Shown: one piece after another, positions 25,809-33,460 of the stretch
Layout of the letters: the number at the start of each line of letters is the position of its first letter
Numbering within the stretch: the first letter of the stretch is position 1
Source of the DNA: Ottowia oryzae
GTDB taxonomy: Bacteria > Pseudomonadota > Gammaproteobacteria > Burkholderiales > Burkholderiaceae_C
Assembly (NCBI RefSeq): GCF_003008535.1
Contig: NZ_CP027666.1
Span: forward strand, 3,275,501-3,339,500
Length of the DNA: 64,000 nt
Direction of reading: 5' to 3'
The notes under the pieces: generated by a model
Database searches by the model: none
What the model saw: only the letters and a program-made list of their open reading frames with translations
Told to the model about the DNA's origin: nothing
Program-made: the position numbers and the translations under genes

Positions 25809-26356
25809 CTGGGCAAGGTGCACGCACATCGTTGAGCGGTTTCGGTCGGCCAGAGAGTCCTGCAGGTCTATCCCGACGCAGCCTGGGCGCGCTGGCAGCT
25901 ACGCTTTTGATAGCTGGCTGCGCAAGTAGCACGGGCGCCAGAGGCAGTTTTGACACTGAAACCAATGAATGGAGCGGGCGCCTGGCGCTCTCTGTCGCAT
26001 CCGAGCCGCCGCAGTCTTTCTCAGCCGGCTTTCGTCTCACGGGCCACGCGGACGCGGGCGAGCTGAGCCTGACATCGCCGCTTGGCAACATCCTGGCGGT
26101 GCTTGAATGGCAACCGGGCCAGGCCATGCTTCGGCAAGGCGATCAAACCCGGCAGTTCGCCTCGGCAGAAGCCATGGCGGCTGAGTTGACCGGCGCACCC
26201 ATTCCCGTGCGCGCGCTCTTCGCCTGGCTGCGTGGGCAGCCAGAGCCGGTGGAAGGCTGGCAGGCGGATCTGACGCAACTGCCCTCCGGCCGCCTGAACG
26301 CGCGGCGCGAGATGCCGCTGCCGACGGCCGAGCTGCGCATCGTGCTGGACCGCTGA
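25805..26356 (+). CDS. lolB: Outer-membrane lipoprotein insertion factor LolB
   Basis: 183 aa. Receives lipoproteins from periplasmic LolA and inserts them into the outer membrane; itself a lipoprotein. The lipobox is LIAGC with the acylated C39, preceded by RRSLGALAATL. The mature part holds SGRLALSV, LTSPLGNILAVLEW and the WLRGQP region typical of LolB. The TTG start at 25805 overlaps the upstream TGA (TTGA), the classic four-base coupling; a second TTG at 25832 is possible. Residues 34-50, including the lipobox, are encoded by a dispersed palindromic element, so the localisation signal appears to derive from a repeat. Confidence 0.87.
   Translation: MTGQGARTSLSGFGRPESPAGLSRRSLGALAATLLIAGCASSTGARGSFDTETNEWSGRLALSVASEPPQSFSAGFRLTGHADAGELSLTSPLGNILAVLEWQPGQAMLRQGDQTRQFASAEAMAAELTGAPIPVRALFAWLRGQPEPVEGWQADLTQLPSGRLNARREMPLPTAELRIVLDR
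25903..25953 (+). repeat. Dispersed palindromic element, copy 7, inside lolB
   Basis: CTTTTGATAGCTGGCTGCGC...GGGCGCCAGAGGCAGTTTTG. It matches intergenic copy 10 (35927-35978) along nearly its full length. It is translated in frame and encodes the LolB lipobox. Confidence 0.85.
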
Positions 26357-26359
26357 AGC

Positions 26360-27217
26360 ATGCGCGCCTTGTGGGACGTGCCGGCGCCGGCCAAGCTGAA
26401 CCTTTTTCTGCACATCACCGGCCGCCGCGACGACGGCTATCACCTGCTGCAATCGGCTTTCATGCTGATCGACTGGTGCGACACGCTGCACTTTGAAAGG
26501 CGCGAAGGCGGTGCCCTGTCGCGCGAAGACCTCACCACCGCGCTGCCTGCGGACGATCTCATCCTCCGAGCCGCGCGCGCCTTGCAGAGCGCCACGGGCT
26601 GCACGACCGGCGCGCACATCCAGGTGCACAAACGCATTCCTGCCCAAGCGGGCATGGGTGGCGGATCGTCCGACGCGGCCAGCGCGCTGCTGGCGCTCAA
26701 CCGGCTGTGGGACTTGCAGCTGTCTGTCTCGGCGCTGGCGCAGCTGGGGCTGACGCTCGGCGCGGACGTACCCTTCTTTTTGCGAGGGCACAACGCCTGG
26801 GTAGAGGGCGTGGGCGAGCGCATCACGCCTTTGACACTCCCGGGAGCGCAGGTCGTCGTGGTAAAACCGCCTCAGGGATTGAACACCGCAGAAATTTTTC
26901 GCGCGGGCGATCTGGATCGCGATTCAAAGCCTGCTACAATCTCTGGCTTTGCTGCAGATGCTTACGGCTTTGGCCGCAATGACCTGCAACCCGTTGCCGA
27001 GCGGCTTTGTCCGCAGGTTGCCGAAGCGGTAGCGCTGTTAAAGCGGTACGGTCTTTCGGGCAAAATGACGGGTTCAGGCAGCGCGGTCTTTGCGGTGGTT
27101 CCGGGGTCTGTTCAGGCGCATAGCCTGGCGATCGAAGTTCCACCGGAATGGCAGGTTCGTGTGTGCAGCAGTATGAAGTGTCATCCGCTTGTCGGGTGGG
27201 CTTCTAGCGACAATTGA
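26360..27217 (+). CDS. ispE: 4-diphosphocytidyl-2-C-methyl-D-erythritol kinase
   Basis: 285 aa. GHMP kinase of the non-mevalonate isoprenoid pathway, phosphorylating CDP-ME at O2. K12 in PAPAKLNLFLH, the ATP loop PAQAGMGGGSSDAAS (about 94-108) and the C-terminal KMTGSGSAVFA motif are all present. The ATG follows the lolB stop by three bases, so it is part of the TPR-lolB-ispE operon. tRNA-Gln starts 39 bases after the stop. Confidence 0.94.
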   Translation: MRALWDVPAPAKLNLFLHITGRRDDGYHLLQSAFMLIDWCDTLHFERREGGALSREDLTTALPADDLILRAARALQSATGCTTGAHIQVHKRIPAQAGMGGGSSDAASALLALNRLWDLQLSVSALAQLGLTLGADVPFFLRGHNAWVEGVGERITPLTLPGAQVVVVKPPQGLNTAEIFRAGDLDRDSKPATISGFAADAYGFGRNDLQPVAERLCPQVAEAVALLKRYGLSGKMTGSGSAVFAVVPGSVQAHSLAIEVPPEWQVRVCSSMKCHPLVGWASSDN

Positions 27218-27256
27218 AGGCGGTTGCTTCGGTATTTTGGAAGCAGCAACCTGCGT

Positions 27257-27333
27257 AGGGGAGTCGCCAAGTTGGTTAAGGCACCGGATTTTGATTCCGG
27301 CATGCGAGGGTTCGAGTCCTTCCTCCCCTGCCA
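27257..27333 (+). tRNA. tRNA-Gln (anticodon TTG)
   Basis: 77 nt with encoded CCA. The acceptor stem is AGGGGAG/CTCCCCT with G73, the anticodon stem-loop is CCGGATTTTGATTCCGG, and the T loop is TTCGAGT. It is embedded between ispE and prs, the standard location in Burkholderiales. Confidence 0.96.
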
Positions 27334-27427
27334 AACCGTATATGCCAGCGCGCGCGGCTAGCGCCAGCCGCAGCGCGATACCGGCACAGTTTCTGCCACA
27401 TCGCTTCAGCTACCAGCCGGAAAGCTC

Positions 27428-28405
27428 ATGCAGCCCCATTCCCACTCTGACTTTCTGGTTTTCACGGGCAATGCGAACCCGGCACTGGCGGCGGAAATTG
27501 CCAGCAACCTGGGAATCGGGCTGGGCGCAGCGGATGTCGGCCGCTTTTCGGATGGCGAAGTCACCGTCGAGCTGAAGCAGAACGTTCGTGCGCGCGATGT
27601 GTTCGTGGTGCAGTCCACCTGCGCGCCCACGAACGAAAACCTGATGGAATTGCTGATCATGGTCGATGCGCTCAAGCGTGCGTCGGTCGAACGCATCTGC
27701 GCAGTCGTTCCGTATTTCGGCTATGCCCGTCAGGATCGCCGCCCGCGCTCCACGCGGGTGCCGATCTCCGCCAAAGTGGTGGCCAATCTGCTGCAGACCG
27801 TCGGCGTGAACAGCGTGCTGACGATGGATCTGCACGCCGACCAGATTCAGGGCTTCTTTGACATCCCGGTCGACAACATCTACGCTTCGCCCGTGCTGCT
27901 GGGCGATTTGCGCCAGAAGAATTACGACGACCTGCTGGTCGTCAGCCCCGATGTCGGTGGCGTGGTGCGGGCGCGCGCGCTGGCCAAGCAGCTGGGCTGC
28001 GACCTGGCCATCATCGACAAGCGCCGCCCCAAGGCCAACGTGTCGGAAGTGATGCACGTGATCGGCGATATCGAAGGCCGCAACTGCGTGATCATGGACG
28101 ACATGATCGACACCGCCGGCACGCTGGTCAAAGCCGCAGAAGTGCTGAAGGAACGTGGCGCGAAGAAGGTGTACGCCTACTGCACGCACCCCATTTTCTC
28201 TGGCCCCGCCATCGAACGCATCGCCAAGGGATCGGCCCTGGACGAAGTCGTGGTGACCAACACCATTCCGCTGAGCGACGCTGCGTCGCAATGCCCCAAG
28301 ATTCGCCAGCTTTCCGTGGCCCCGCTGTTCGCCCAGACGATTCAGCGCATTGCCCGTGGAGAGTCGGTGATGGGCTTGTTCCAGGATCAGGAAAACCTGT
28401 TCTAA
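27428..28405 (+). CDS. prs: Ribose-phosphate pyrophosphokinase
   Basis: 325 aa, class I length. Makes PRPP from ribose 5-phosphate and ATP for nucleotide, His, Trp and NAD synthesis. Motifs include RFSDGEV, YFGYARQDRR, TMDLHADQIQGFFDIPVDN and the PRPP loop VIMDDMIDTAGT. The ATG at 27428 gives the normal N-terminus with a short HSH extension. The 94-base gap after tRNA-Gln contains a GC-rich inverted repeat (about 27352-27385) that may separate tRNA processing from prs expression. A hairpin terminator lies downstream. Confidence 0.95.
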   Translation: MQPHSHSDFLVFTGNANPALAAEIASNLGIGLGAADVGRFSDGEVTVELKQNVRARDVFVVQSTCAPTNENLMELLIMVDALKRASVERICAVVPYFGYARQDRRPRSTRVPISAKVVANLLQTVGVNSVLTMDLHADQIQGFFDIPVDNIYASPVLLGDLRQKNYDDLLVVSPDVGGVVRARALAKQLGCDLAIIDKRRPKANVSEVMHVIGDIEGRNCVIMDDMIDTAGTLVKAAEVLKERGAKKVYAYCTHPIFSGPAIERIAKGSALDEVVVTNTIPLSDAASQCPKIRQLSVAPLFAQTIQRIARGESVMGLFQDQENLF

Positions 28406-28418
28406 GGAACGGCAAGTG

Positions 28419-28452
28419 CCGCGCCGCCCATTCACGGGCCGCGCGGTTTTTT
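28419..28452 (+). terminator. Intrinsic terminator after prs
   Basis: A CCGCGC...GCGCGG stem (28419-28424 with 28441-28446) is followed at once by TTTTTT. It lies between prs and rplY and may be partial, since the two genes often share a transcript. Confidence 0.7.
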
Positions 28453-28499
28453 AATCGGAGTCGCACTGGTCGCGGTCGGCTCCACCAGGAGTTAAGCAA

Positions 28500-29135
28500 A
28501 TGAAATTCGTCGCTTTTGAGCGCGCCAAGCAAGGTACGGGTGCGAGCCGCCGTCTGCGCAATGCTGGCAAGGTGCCCGGCATTGTTTACGGCGGTGAGGG
28601 TGAGCCTCAACTGATTGAACTGGACCACAACGCGCTGTGGCAAGCCCTCAAGAAAGAGGCGTTCCACGCTTCCGTGCTCGATATGGAACTGGACGGCAAG
28701 TCCAGCAAGGTGCTGCTGCGTGACCTGCAAATCCACCCGTTCAAGCAACAAGTTCTGCACATCGACTTCCAACGCGTGTCGGCCAAGCAGAAGATCCAGA
28801 TGAAAGTGCCGCTGCGCTTCACAGGCGAGGAAGAATCCAACGCCGTGAAGACCGACAAGGCCCTGGTCAACCACATCCTGACCGAACTGCAAGTGTCCTG
28901 CCTGCCGGCCGACCTGCCCGAGGCCATCGAAGTAGACCTGTCCAAGCTGGAAAAAGGCCAGACCCTGACGCTGAAGGACATCGCGCTGCCCAAAGGCGTT
29001 GAAGCCGTGCTGCACGGCCACAGCGCCGAAGATATGGTGCTCGTGTCTGTGGTGATGCCCGCGGTTGAAGCAGAAGCCGAAGCCGCCCCGGCCGCTGAAG
29101 CGCCTGCCGCCCCCAGCGAAGGCGAGAAGAAGTAA
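28500..29135 (+). CDS. rplY: 50S ribosomal protein L25 (Ctc type)
   Basis: 211 aa, the long Ctc form with a C-terminal domain. Binds 5S rRNA in the central protuberance. The N-terminal L25 domain (about 1-92) has GTGASRRLRNAGKVPGIVYG; the C-terminal beta domain (about 100-185) has LPADLPEAIEVDLSKL. The tail is Ala/Glu-rich, ending SEGEKK. A ribosome-binding site (CCAGGAG) precedes the ATG. It is followed by a strong terminator and then pth, a conserved order. Confidence 0.95.
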   Translation: MKFVAFERAKQGTGASRRLRNAGKVPGIVYGGEGEPQLIELDHNALWQALKKEAFHASVLDMELDGKSSKVLLRDLQIHPFKQQVLHIDFQRVSAKQKIQMKVPLRFTGEEESNAVKTDKALVNHILTELQVSCLPADLPEAIEVDLSKLEKGQTLTLKDIALPKGVEAVLHGHSAEDMVLVSVVMPAVEAEAEAAPAAEAPAAPSEGEKK

Positions 29136-29181
29136 GTTCCAGCCAACGGGCGGCGCGCGCTGCGCTCACCGCCCCAGCTCA

Positions 29182-29212
29182 ACGGCCCGCTTCGTGCGGG
29201 CCGTTTTGTTTT
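29182..29212 (+). terminator. Intrinsic terminator after rplY
   Basis: A perfect 9-bp stem (ACGGCCCGC at 29182-29190, GCGGGCCGT at 29196-29204) with a TTCGT loop, then TTTGTTTT. Confidence 0.9.
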
Positions 29213-29300
29213 GCACCTTGGCAAGCGTCACTGGTCTGCCCCAGCACTTCACAATGCGCCGCCGCCCCTGCGGTGCGCAAGCCCTGCGGATAATCACCCC

Positions 29301-29954
29301 ATGATCAAGCTGTTCGTCGGCCTGGGCAACCCAGGCCCTGAGTACGAGGCCACGCGGCACAACGCGGGCTTCTGGTGGATTGACAACCTCGCCCACGCCT
29401 TGGGCGCGCGGCTGGTGCCCGAGCGGGGCTACCACGGCCTGGTGGCGCGCACCAGCATCGACGGCCACACCGTTTGGCTGTTGGAGCCCCAGACGTTCAT
29501 GAACCTGTCCGGCAAATCCGTCTCGGCGCTGGCGCGGTTCTTCAAGATTGCGCCGGAAGAAATACTGGTCGTGCACGATGAGCTGGACTTGCCCGCTGGT
29601 GAGGCCAAGCTCAAGCAGGGCGGCGGCCACGCGGGGCACAACGGCCTGCGCGACATCCACGCGCAAATGGGTTCGTCGGACTACTGGCGCCTGCGCATCG
29701 GCATTGGCCACCCCGGCAGCAAGGACGAAGTTGTGGGCTGGGTGCTGCGTCGCCCGCCGCAGGACGAGCTGATCGGCATCGAGCAGGCCATTGACCGATC
29801 CATCAAAGCGGCTTCAGCGCTGGCGGCGGGCGACATGACCAAGGCCACCCAGCTCATTCACACCAGCAAGCCGCCACGGCCCAAGCCCCCGCGCAAGGCG
29901 CCGCCATCAAACGAGCCGGACAGCACGACGCCCGGCTCGGCAGATGCGTCCTAA
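29301..29954 (+). CDS. pth: Peptidyl-tRNA hydrolase
   Basis: 217 aa. Releases tRNA from dropped-off peptidyl-tRNA. Catalytic H20 lies in EATRHNAGF with N10 in LGNPG; PQTFMNLSGKSV, HDELDLPAG and GHNGLRDI are also present. The C-terminal about 25 residues form a Lys/Pro-rich tail (PPRPKPPRKAPP) beyond the normal fold. The ATG at 29301 lacks a clear ribosome-binding site. The upstream terminator suggests its own promoter. Confidence 0.94.
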   Translation: MIKLFVGLGNPGPEYEATRHNAGFWWIDNLAHALGARLVPERGYHGLVARTSIDGHTVWLLEPQTFMNLSGKSVSALARFFKIAPEEILVVHDELDLPAGEAKLKQGGGHAGHNGLRDIHAQMGSSDYWRLRIGIGHPGSKDEVVGWVLRRPPQDELIGIEQAIDRSIKAASALAAGDMTKATQLIHTSKPPRPKPPRKAPPSNEPDSTTPGSADAS

Positions 29955-30008
29955 GCAGCGCTGCACGCCAGCCAGCCGCACGCCTCGGCGCTTAGGGCGC
30001 GCCGCCTG

Positions 30009-30263
30009 TCACTCCTTGACCAGCATCAGGCGCCGGTACTTGGTCCACAGCGCGTCCTGGCTTTCCGTGTGCGACGGATCGACGGGAATGCATTCCACCG
30101 GGCACACCTGCACGCACTGCGGCTCGTCAAAGTGGCCCACGCATTCGGTGCATTTGGCCGGATCGATGACGTAGATCTCTTCGCCCATCGAAATCGCTTC
30201 GTTGGGGCATTCGGGTTCGCAGACGTCGCAGTTGATGCACTCGCTGGTGATCATCAGCGCCAT
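30009..30263 (-). CDS. 2[4Fe-4S] ferredoxin, YfhL/Allochromatium type
   Basis: 84 aa. Low-potential electron carrier with two cubane clusters. The first site is C9, C12, C15 and C19. The second uses C38, C41, C50 and C54 with an eight-residue insert (CVGHFDEPQC), plus C58, the pattern of the Alvin-type ferredoxin, and the extended C-terminus ends RLMLVKE. The ATG at 30263 has AGGAG ten bases upstream. Convergent with pth; divergent from the ABC transporter operon, 124 bases away. In E. coli the relative YfhL sits with isc genes, but here it is alone. Confidence 0.92.
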   Translation of the reverse strand: MALMITSECINCDVCEPECPNEAISMGEEIYVIDPAKCTECVGHFDEPQCVQVCPVECIPVDPSHTESQDALWTKYRRLMLVKE

Positions 30264-30386
30264 GGTGGCAGCACTCCTGGGGGCAAGGCCTTGATTATCG
30301 ACGCCCGCGGGCCGCGGCGCGCACCGCCTGGCCGATGCCGCTACCGATTGTGCTGATAATGCCGCCACGGTCGCCCGCCCTCCCGC

Positions 30387-31355
30387 ATGAACTACTTCTT
30401 ATTCAAACGTGCCCTCACGCTGATCGCCACCTTGCTGGCCACCAGCGTGATCGTGTTTGCCGTGCTGGAAGTGCTGCCCGGCAACGCGGCGCAGGTGCTG
30501 ATGGGCCCCGACGCCGACCCGGCCGCCGTGGCCGCCAAGGCGCAAGAGCTTGGCCTGGACCGCCCTGCCCTCGCCCGCTACGCCGATTGGATGCGCGGCC
30601 TGCTGCACGGCGACATGGGCTTGTCCTATGCCTACGGCACGCCGGTGACCGAGCTGATTGCCGAACGCCTGACGCTCACCGTGCCGCTGGCCGTCTTCGC
30701 CATGCTGTTGACCACGGTGATGGCCTTGCTGGCGGGCGTGTACGCCGCGGCCAACCACAACCGCGCAGGCGACGTGGGCCTGATGACCTTGGCACAGATC
30801 GGCATCGCCATTCCTAACTTCTGGTTTGCGATGCTTTTGATCCTGCTGTTTTCCGTCAAGCTGCAGTGGTTTGCCGCGGGCGGGTTCGACGGCTGGTACT
30901 TTGACGAAGGCGTCTGGGCCGGGCTGTGGGCGGGCCTCAAGGCGCTGGTGCTGCCCGCGCTGGCGCTGGCGGTGGTGCAGGCCGCCATCCTGGCGCGCTT
31001 TACCCGCTCGGCCGTGCTGGAGGTGCTGCGCGAAGACTTCGTGCGCACCGCGCGCGCCAAGGGCTTGTCACAGCGCGCCACGCTGTGGGGCCATGTGCTG
31101 CGCAACGCGATGATCCCGGTCATCACCGTGATGGGGCTGCAGTTTGCCGAGCTGCTGGCGGGCACCATCGTGGTCGAGAACGTGTTCTACCTGCCTGGCC
31201 TGGGTCGCCTGATCTTTCAAAGCATCGCCAACCGCGACGTGATCGTGGTGCGCAACTGCGTGCTGCTGCTGGCCGCCATGGTGGTCATCGTCAACTTCGT
31301 GGTCGACGTGCTGTACGCCGTGATCGACCCGCGCGTGAAGGCCAGCCAAATATGA
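30387..31355 (+). CDS. ABC transporter permease, DppB/OppB type
   Basis: 322 aa. Inner-membrane permease of a peptide/nickel-type importer. It has about six membrane spans, an extended periplasmic loop after the first, and the EAA loop region (EDFVRTARAKGLSQR) that contacts the ATPases. It opens the five-gene importer set that continues with the second permease, two ATPases and the binding protein. A 190-base gap holding two repeats separates it from the second permease, longer than usual for this operon. Substrate probably oligopeptides or a peptide-like compound. Confidence 0.9.
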   Translation: MNYFLFKRALTLIATLLATSVIVFAVLEVLPGNAAQVLMGPDADPAAVAAKAQELGLDRPALARYADWMRGLLHGDMGLSYAYGTPVTELIAERLTLTVPLAVFAMLLTTVMALLAGVYAAANHNRAGDVGLMTLAQIGIAIPNFWFAMLLILLFSVKLQWFAAGGFDGWYFDEGVWAGLWAGLKALVLPALALAVVQAAILARFTRSAVLEVLREDFVRTARAKGLSQRATLWGHVLRNAMIPVITVMGLQFAELLAGTIVVENVFYLPGLGRLIFQSIANRDVIVVRNCVLLLAAMVVIVNFVVDVLYAVIDPRVKASQI

Positions 31356-31360
31356 GCTTC

Positions 31361-31441
31361 CCCCTGGGGCGCTTCGCGCCTCCCCCCCGAGGGGGACGCC
31401 GCCTGTGGCCGGAGCAAGCCACGGCCACGGCGACAGTCGGG
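31361..31441 (+). repeat. Second repeat type: CCCCCTGGGG-GCGCTTCGCGC element
   Basis: The segment begins TTCCCCCTGGGGCGCTTCGC and continues with CCCCCGAGGGGGACGCCGCC and a GGCCGGAGCAAGCCACGGCC hairpin. It contains nested inverted repeats and looks like an intergenic repeat I recognise from other Comamonadaceae. Only one copy is seen in this window. It sits just after the DppB stop. Confidence 0.6.
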
Positions 31442-31487
31442 CGCGATGGGTGCCGAGCTCTCTTAGGACACGGCATACGCTATCGTA

Positions 31488-31534
31488 CTGATAGCTGCTC
31501 GCGCTTATCCCTCCAGCGCCAGATCCGTTTTTCC
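31488..31534 (+). repeat. Dispersed palindromic element, copy 8
   Basis: TACTGATAGCTGCTCGCGCT...CTCCAGCGCCAGATCCGTTT. It lies 12 bases before the second permease start, inside the operon gap, next to the second repeat type. Confidence 0.8.
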
Positions 31535-31545
31535 TCCATATTTTC

Positions 31546-32427
31546 ATGAGCAGCGCCGCCCTTCCCGCCACCACGCTCACGCTGCGCGCCGCGCCCAGCT
31601 TCTGGCAGCGCGCGCGGCGCCACCCTGGGTTTTTGATCGGCGGGCTGCTCACCTTGCTGCTGCTGGCCGCTGCGGCGCTGTCGTACGTCTGGACGCCCTA
31701 CTCGGTGTTTGACGTGAACATGGACGCCAAGCTGCTGCCGCCCGGCACCGCGCACTGGCTGGGCACCGATGCGTATGGGCGCGACATCGTTTCGCTGCTG
31801 CTGGTGGGCGCGCGCGCGTCGATCCTGGTGGGCGTGATCGCCGTGGGCATTGGCCTGGTCATCGGCACCGCGCTGGGCCTGCTGGCGGCGGCGCGGCGCG
31901 GCTGGGTCGAAGAAACCATCATGCGCGTGTCGGACTTCGGCTTTGCCTTTCCAGCCATCCTTTCGGCCATCATGCTGACGGCGGTGTACGGGCCCGGCAT
32001 CGTCAACGCCATCGTCGCCATCGGCATCTACAACATTCCCACCTTCGCGCGCATCACCCGCGCCGCCGCCAACGCGGTCTGGAGCCGCGACTACGTGCTG
32101 GCCGCGCGCGCCTGCGGCAAGGGCCCCTGGGCGATCACTTTCGAGCACGTGCTGCCCAACATCAGCGCCGTGCTGGTGGTGCAGGCCACCATCCGCTTTG
32201 CCGTGGCGATTCTGGCCGAGGCCGCGCTGTCTTACCTGGGGCTGGGCACCCAGCCGCCGCAGCCCAGCTGGGGCCGCATGCTGGCCGAGGCGCAAACGCT
32301 GATGTTCGACGCGCCACTGCTGGCCGTGTGGCCCGGCCTGGCCATTGCCCTGGCCGTGCTGGGGCTGAACCTGCTGGGCGACGGCCTGCGCGACGTGCTG
32401 GACCCGCGCCTGAATCGCCGAGGCTGA
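31546..32427 (+). CDS. ABC transporter permease, DppC/OppC type
   Basis: 293 aa. Second inner-membrane permease of the peptide-type importer. It carries a cytoplasmic N-terminal helix, about six membrane spans, the conserved LGTDAYGRDIVSLLLVGARAS region, and the EAA loop VWSRDYVLAARACGKG. The C-terminal segment NLLGDGLRDVLDPRL is typical of DppC. The ATG at 31546 follows a dispersed element and a T-rich stretch without an obvious ribosome-binding site. The next gene starts eight bases after its stop. Confidence 0.91.
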   Translation: MSSAALPATTLTLRAAPSFWQRARRHPGFLIGGLLTLLLLAAAALSYVWTPYSVFDVNMDAKLLPPGTAHWLGTDAYGRDIVSLLLVGARASILVGVIAVGIGLVIGTALGLLAAARRGWVEETIMRVSDFGFAFPAILSAIMLTAVYGPGIVNAIVAIGIYNIPTFARITRAAANAVWSRDYVLAARACGKGPWAITFEHVLPNISAVLVVQATIRFAVAILAEAALSYLGLGTQPPQPSWGRMLAEAQTLMFDAPLLAVWPGLAIALAVLGLNLLGDGLRDVLDPRLNRRG

Positions 32428-32434
32428 AGCTGCC

Positions 32435-33460
32435 ATGACACCCCTGCTCGAAGCCTCTCACCTGCGCGTGGACCTGCACACGCACAACGGCACCACGCCC
32501 GCCGTGCGCGACATGGGCTTTGCGCTGCAACCGGGCGACACGCTGGGCCTGATTGGCGAAAGCGGCTGCGGCAAATCCATGACGGCGCTGGCGCTGATGG
32601 GCCTAGCGCCCGACAACGCCGCCGTCAGCGGCAGCCTGAAGCTGGCCGGGCGCGAGCTGATCGGCCTGGCCGACCGCGACTGGCGCGCCCTGCGCGGCGA
32701 CCGCATCGCCATGATCTTCCAGGAGCCGATGACCGCGCTGAACCCGGTGCACACCATCGGCAACCAGATCATGGAGCCGATGCGCCTGCACCGCGGGCTG
32801 GGCCGCGCCGAAGCGCGCCAGAAGGCGCTGGCGCTGCTGGAACGCGTGGGCATTCCCGCGCCCGCGCAGCGCTTTGACAGCTACCCGCACCAGTTTTCGG
32901 GCGGGCAGCGCCAGCGCATCATGATCGCCATGGCGCTGGCCTGCGAGCCCGATGTGCTGATCGCCGACGAGCCCACCACCGCGCTCGACGTAACGGTGCA
33001 AAAGCAGATCCTGGCGCTGATTGCCGAACTGGTGGCCGAGCGCGGCATGGCGCTGATCCTGATTTCGCACGACCTGGGCCTGATCGCGCAGAACGTGCGC
33101 CAGATGCTGGTGATGTACGGCGGCGAGGTGGTCGAGCGCGGCGCCGCGGCCGAGGTGTTCGCCCGCCCGGCGCACCCCTACACGCGCGGGCTGCTGGCGG
33201 CCCGCCCCAGCCTGGCGCAGCGGCTGGTGGCGCACCGCAGCGAGCGCCTGCCGACCATTGCGGGCACCGTGCCCAACCTGTTTCAGATGCCGCCAGGCTG
33301 CCCGTTTGCCGGGCGCTGCGCCTTTACCGCCGACGGCTGCGCGCAGCGGCCGCCGCCTGAGGTGCGGCTGTCGCCAGCGCACAGCTTTCTTTGCAGCCGC
33401 GCCGACGTGGTGCTGGCCGGCAGTCCACATGCTATGCAAACAGGAGCTTTCAGCGCATGA
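32435..33460 (+). CDS. ABC transporter ATP-binding protein, DppD/OppD type
   Basis: 341 aa. Walker A is GESGCGKS (about 44-51), the signature FSGGQRQRIMIAMAL, Walker B VLIADEPTTALD, and the H-loop ISHDLG. The C-terminal extension has PPGCPFAGRC and further cysteines, which in this subfamily can bind an iron-sulfur cluster. The final residues (SPHAMQTGAFSA) come from half of a dispersed palindromic element, which also supplies the ribosome-binding site of the next gene. The stop overlaps the next ATG (ATGA). Confidence 0.92.
   Translation: MTPLLEASHLRVDLHTHNGTTPAVRDMGFALQPGDTLGLIGESGCGKSMTALALMGLAPDNAAVSGSLKLAGRELIGLADRDWRALRGDRIAMIFQEPMTALNPVHTIGNQIMEPMRLHRGLGRAEARQKALALLERVGIPAPAQRFDSYPHQFSGGQRQRIMIAMALACEPDVLIADEPTTALDVTVQKQILALIAELVAERGMALILISHDLGLIAQNVRQMLVMYGGEVVERGAAAEVFARPAHPYTRGLLAARPSLAQRLVAHRSERLPTIAGTVPNLFQMPPGCPFAGRCAFTADGCAQRPPPEVRLSPAHSFLCSRADVVLAGSPHAMQTGAFSA
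33431..33459 (+). repeat. Dispersed palindromic element, half copy 9
   Basis: GCTATGCAAACAGGAGCTTT followed by CAGCGCATGA. It resembles the left half of the element in its CAGGAGCT variant. It covers the DppD C-terminus, and its AGGAG serves as the ribosome-binding site for DppF. Short and diverged, so less certain. Confidence 0.5.
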
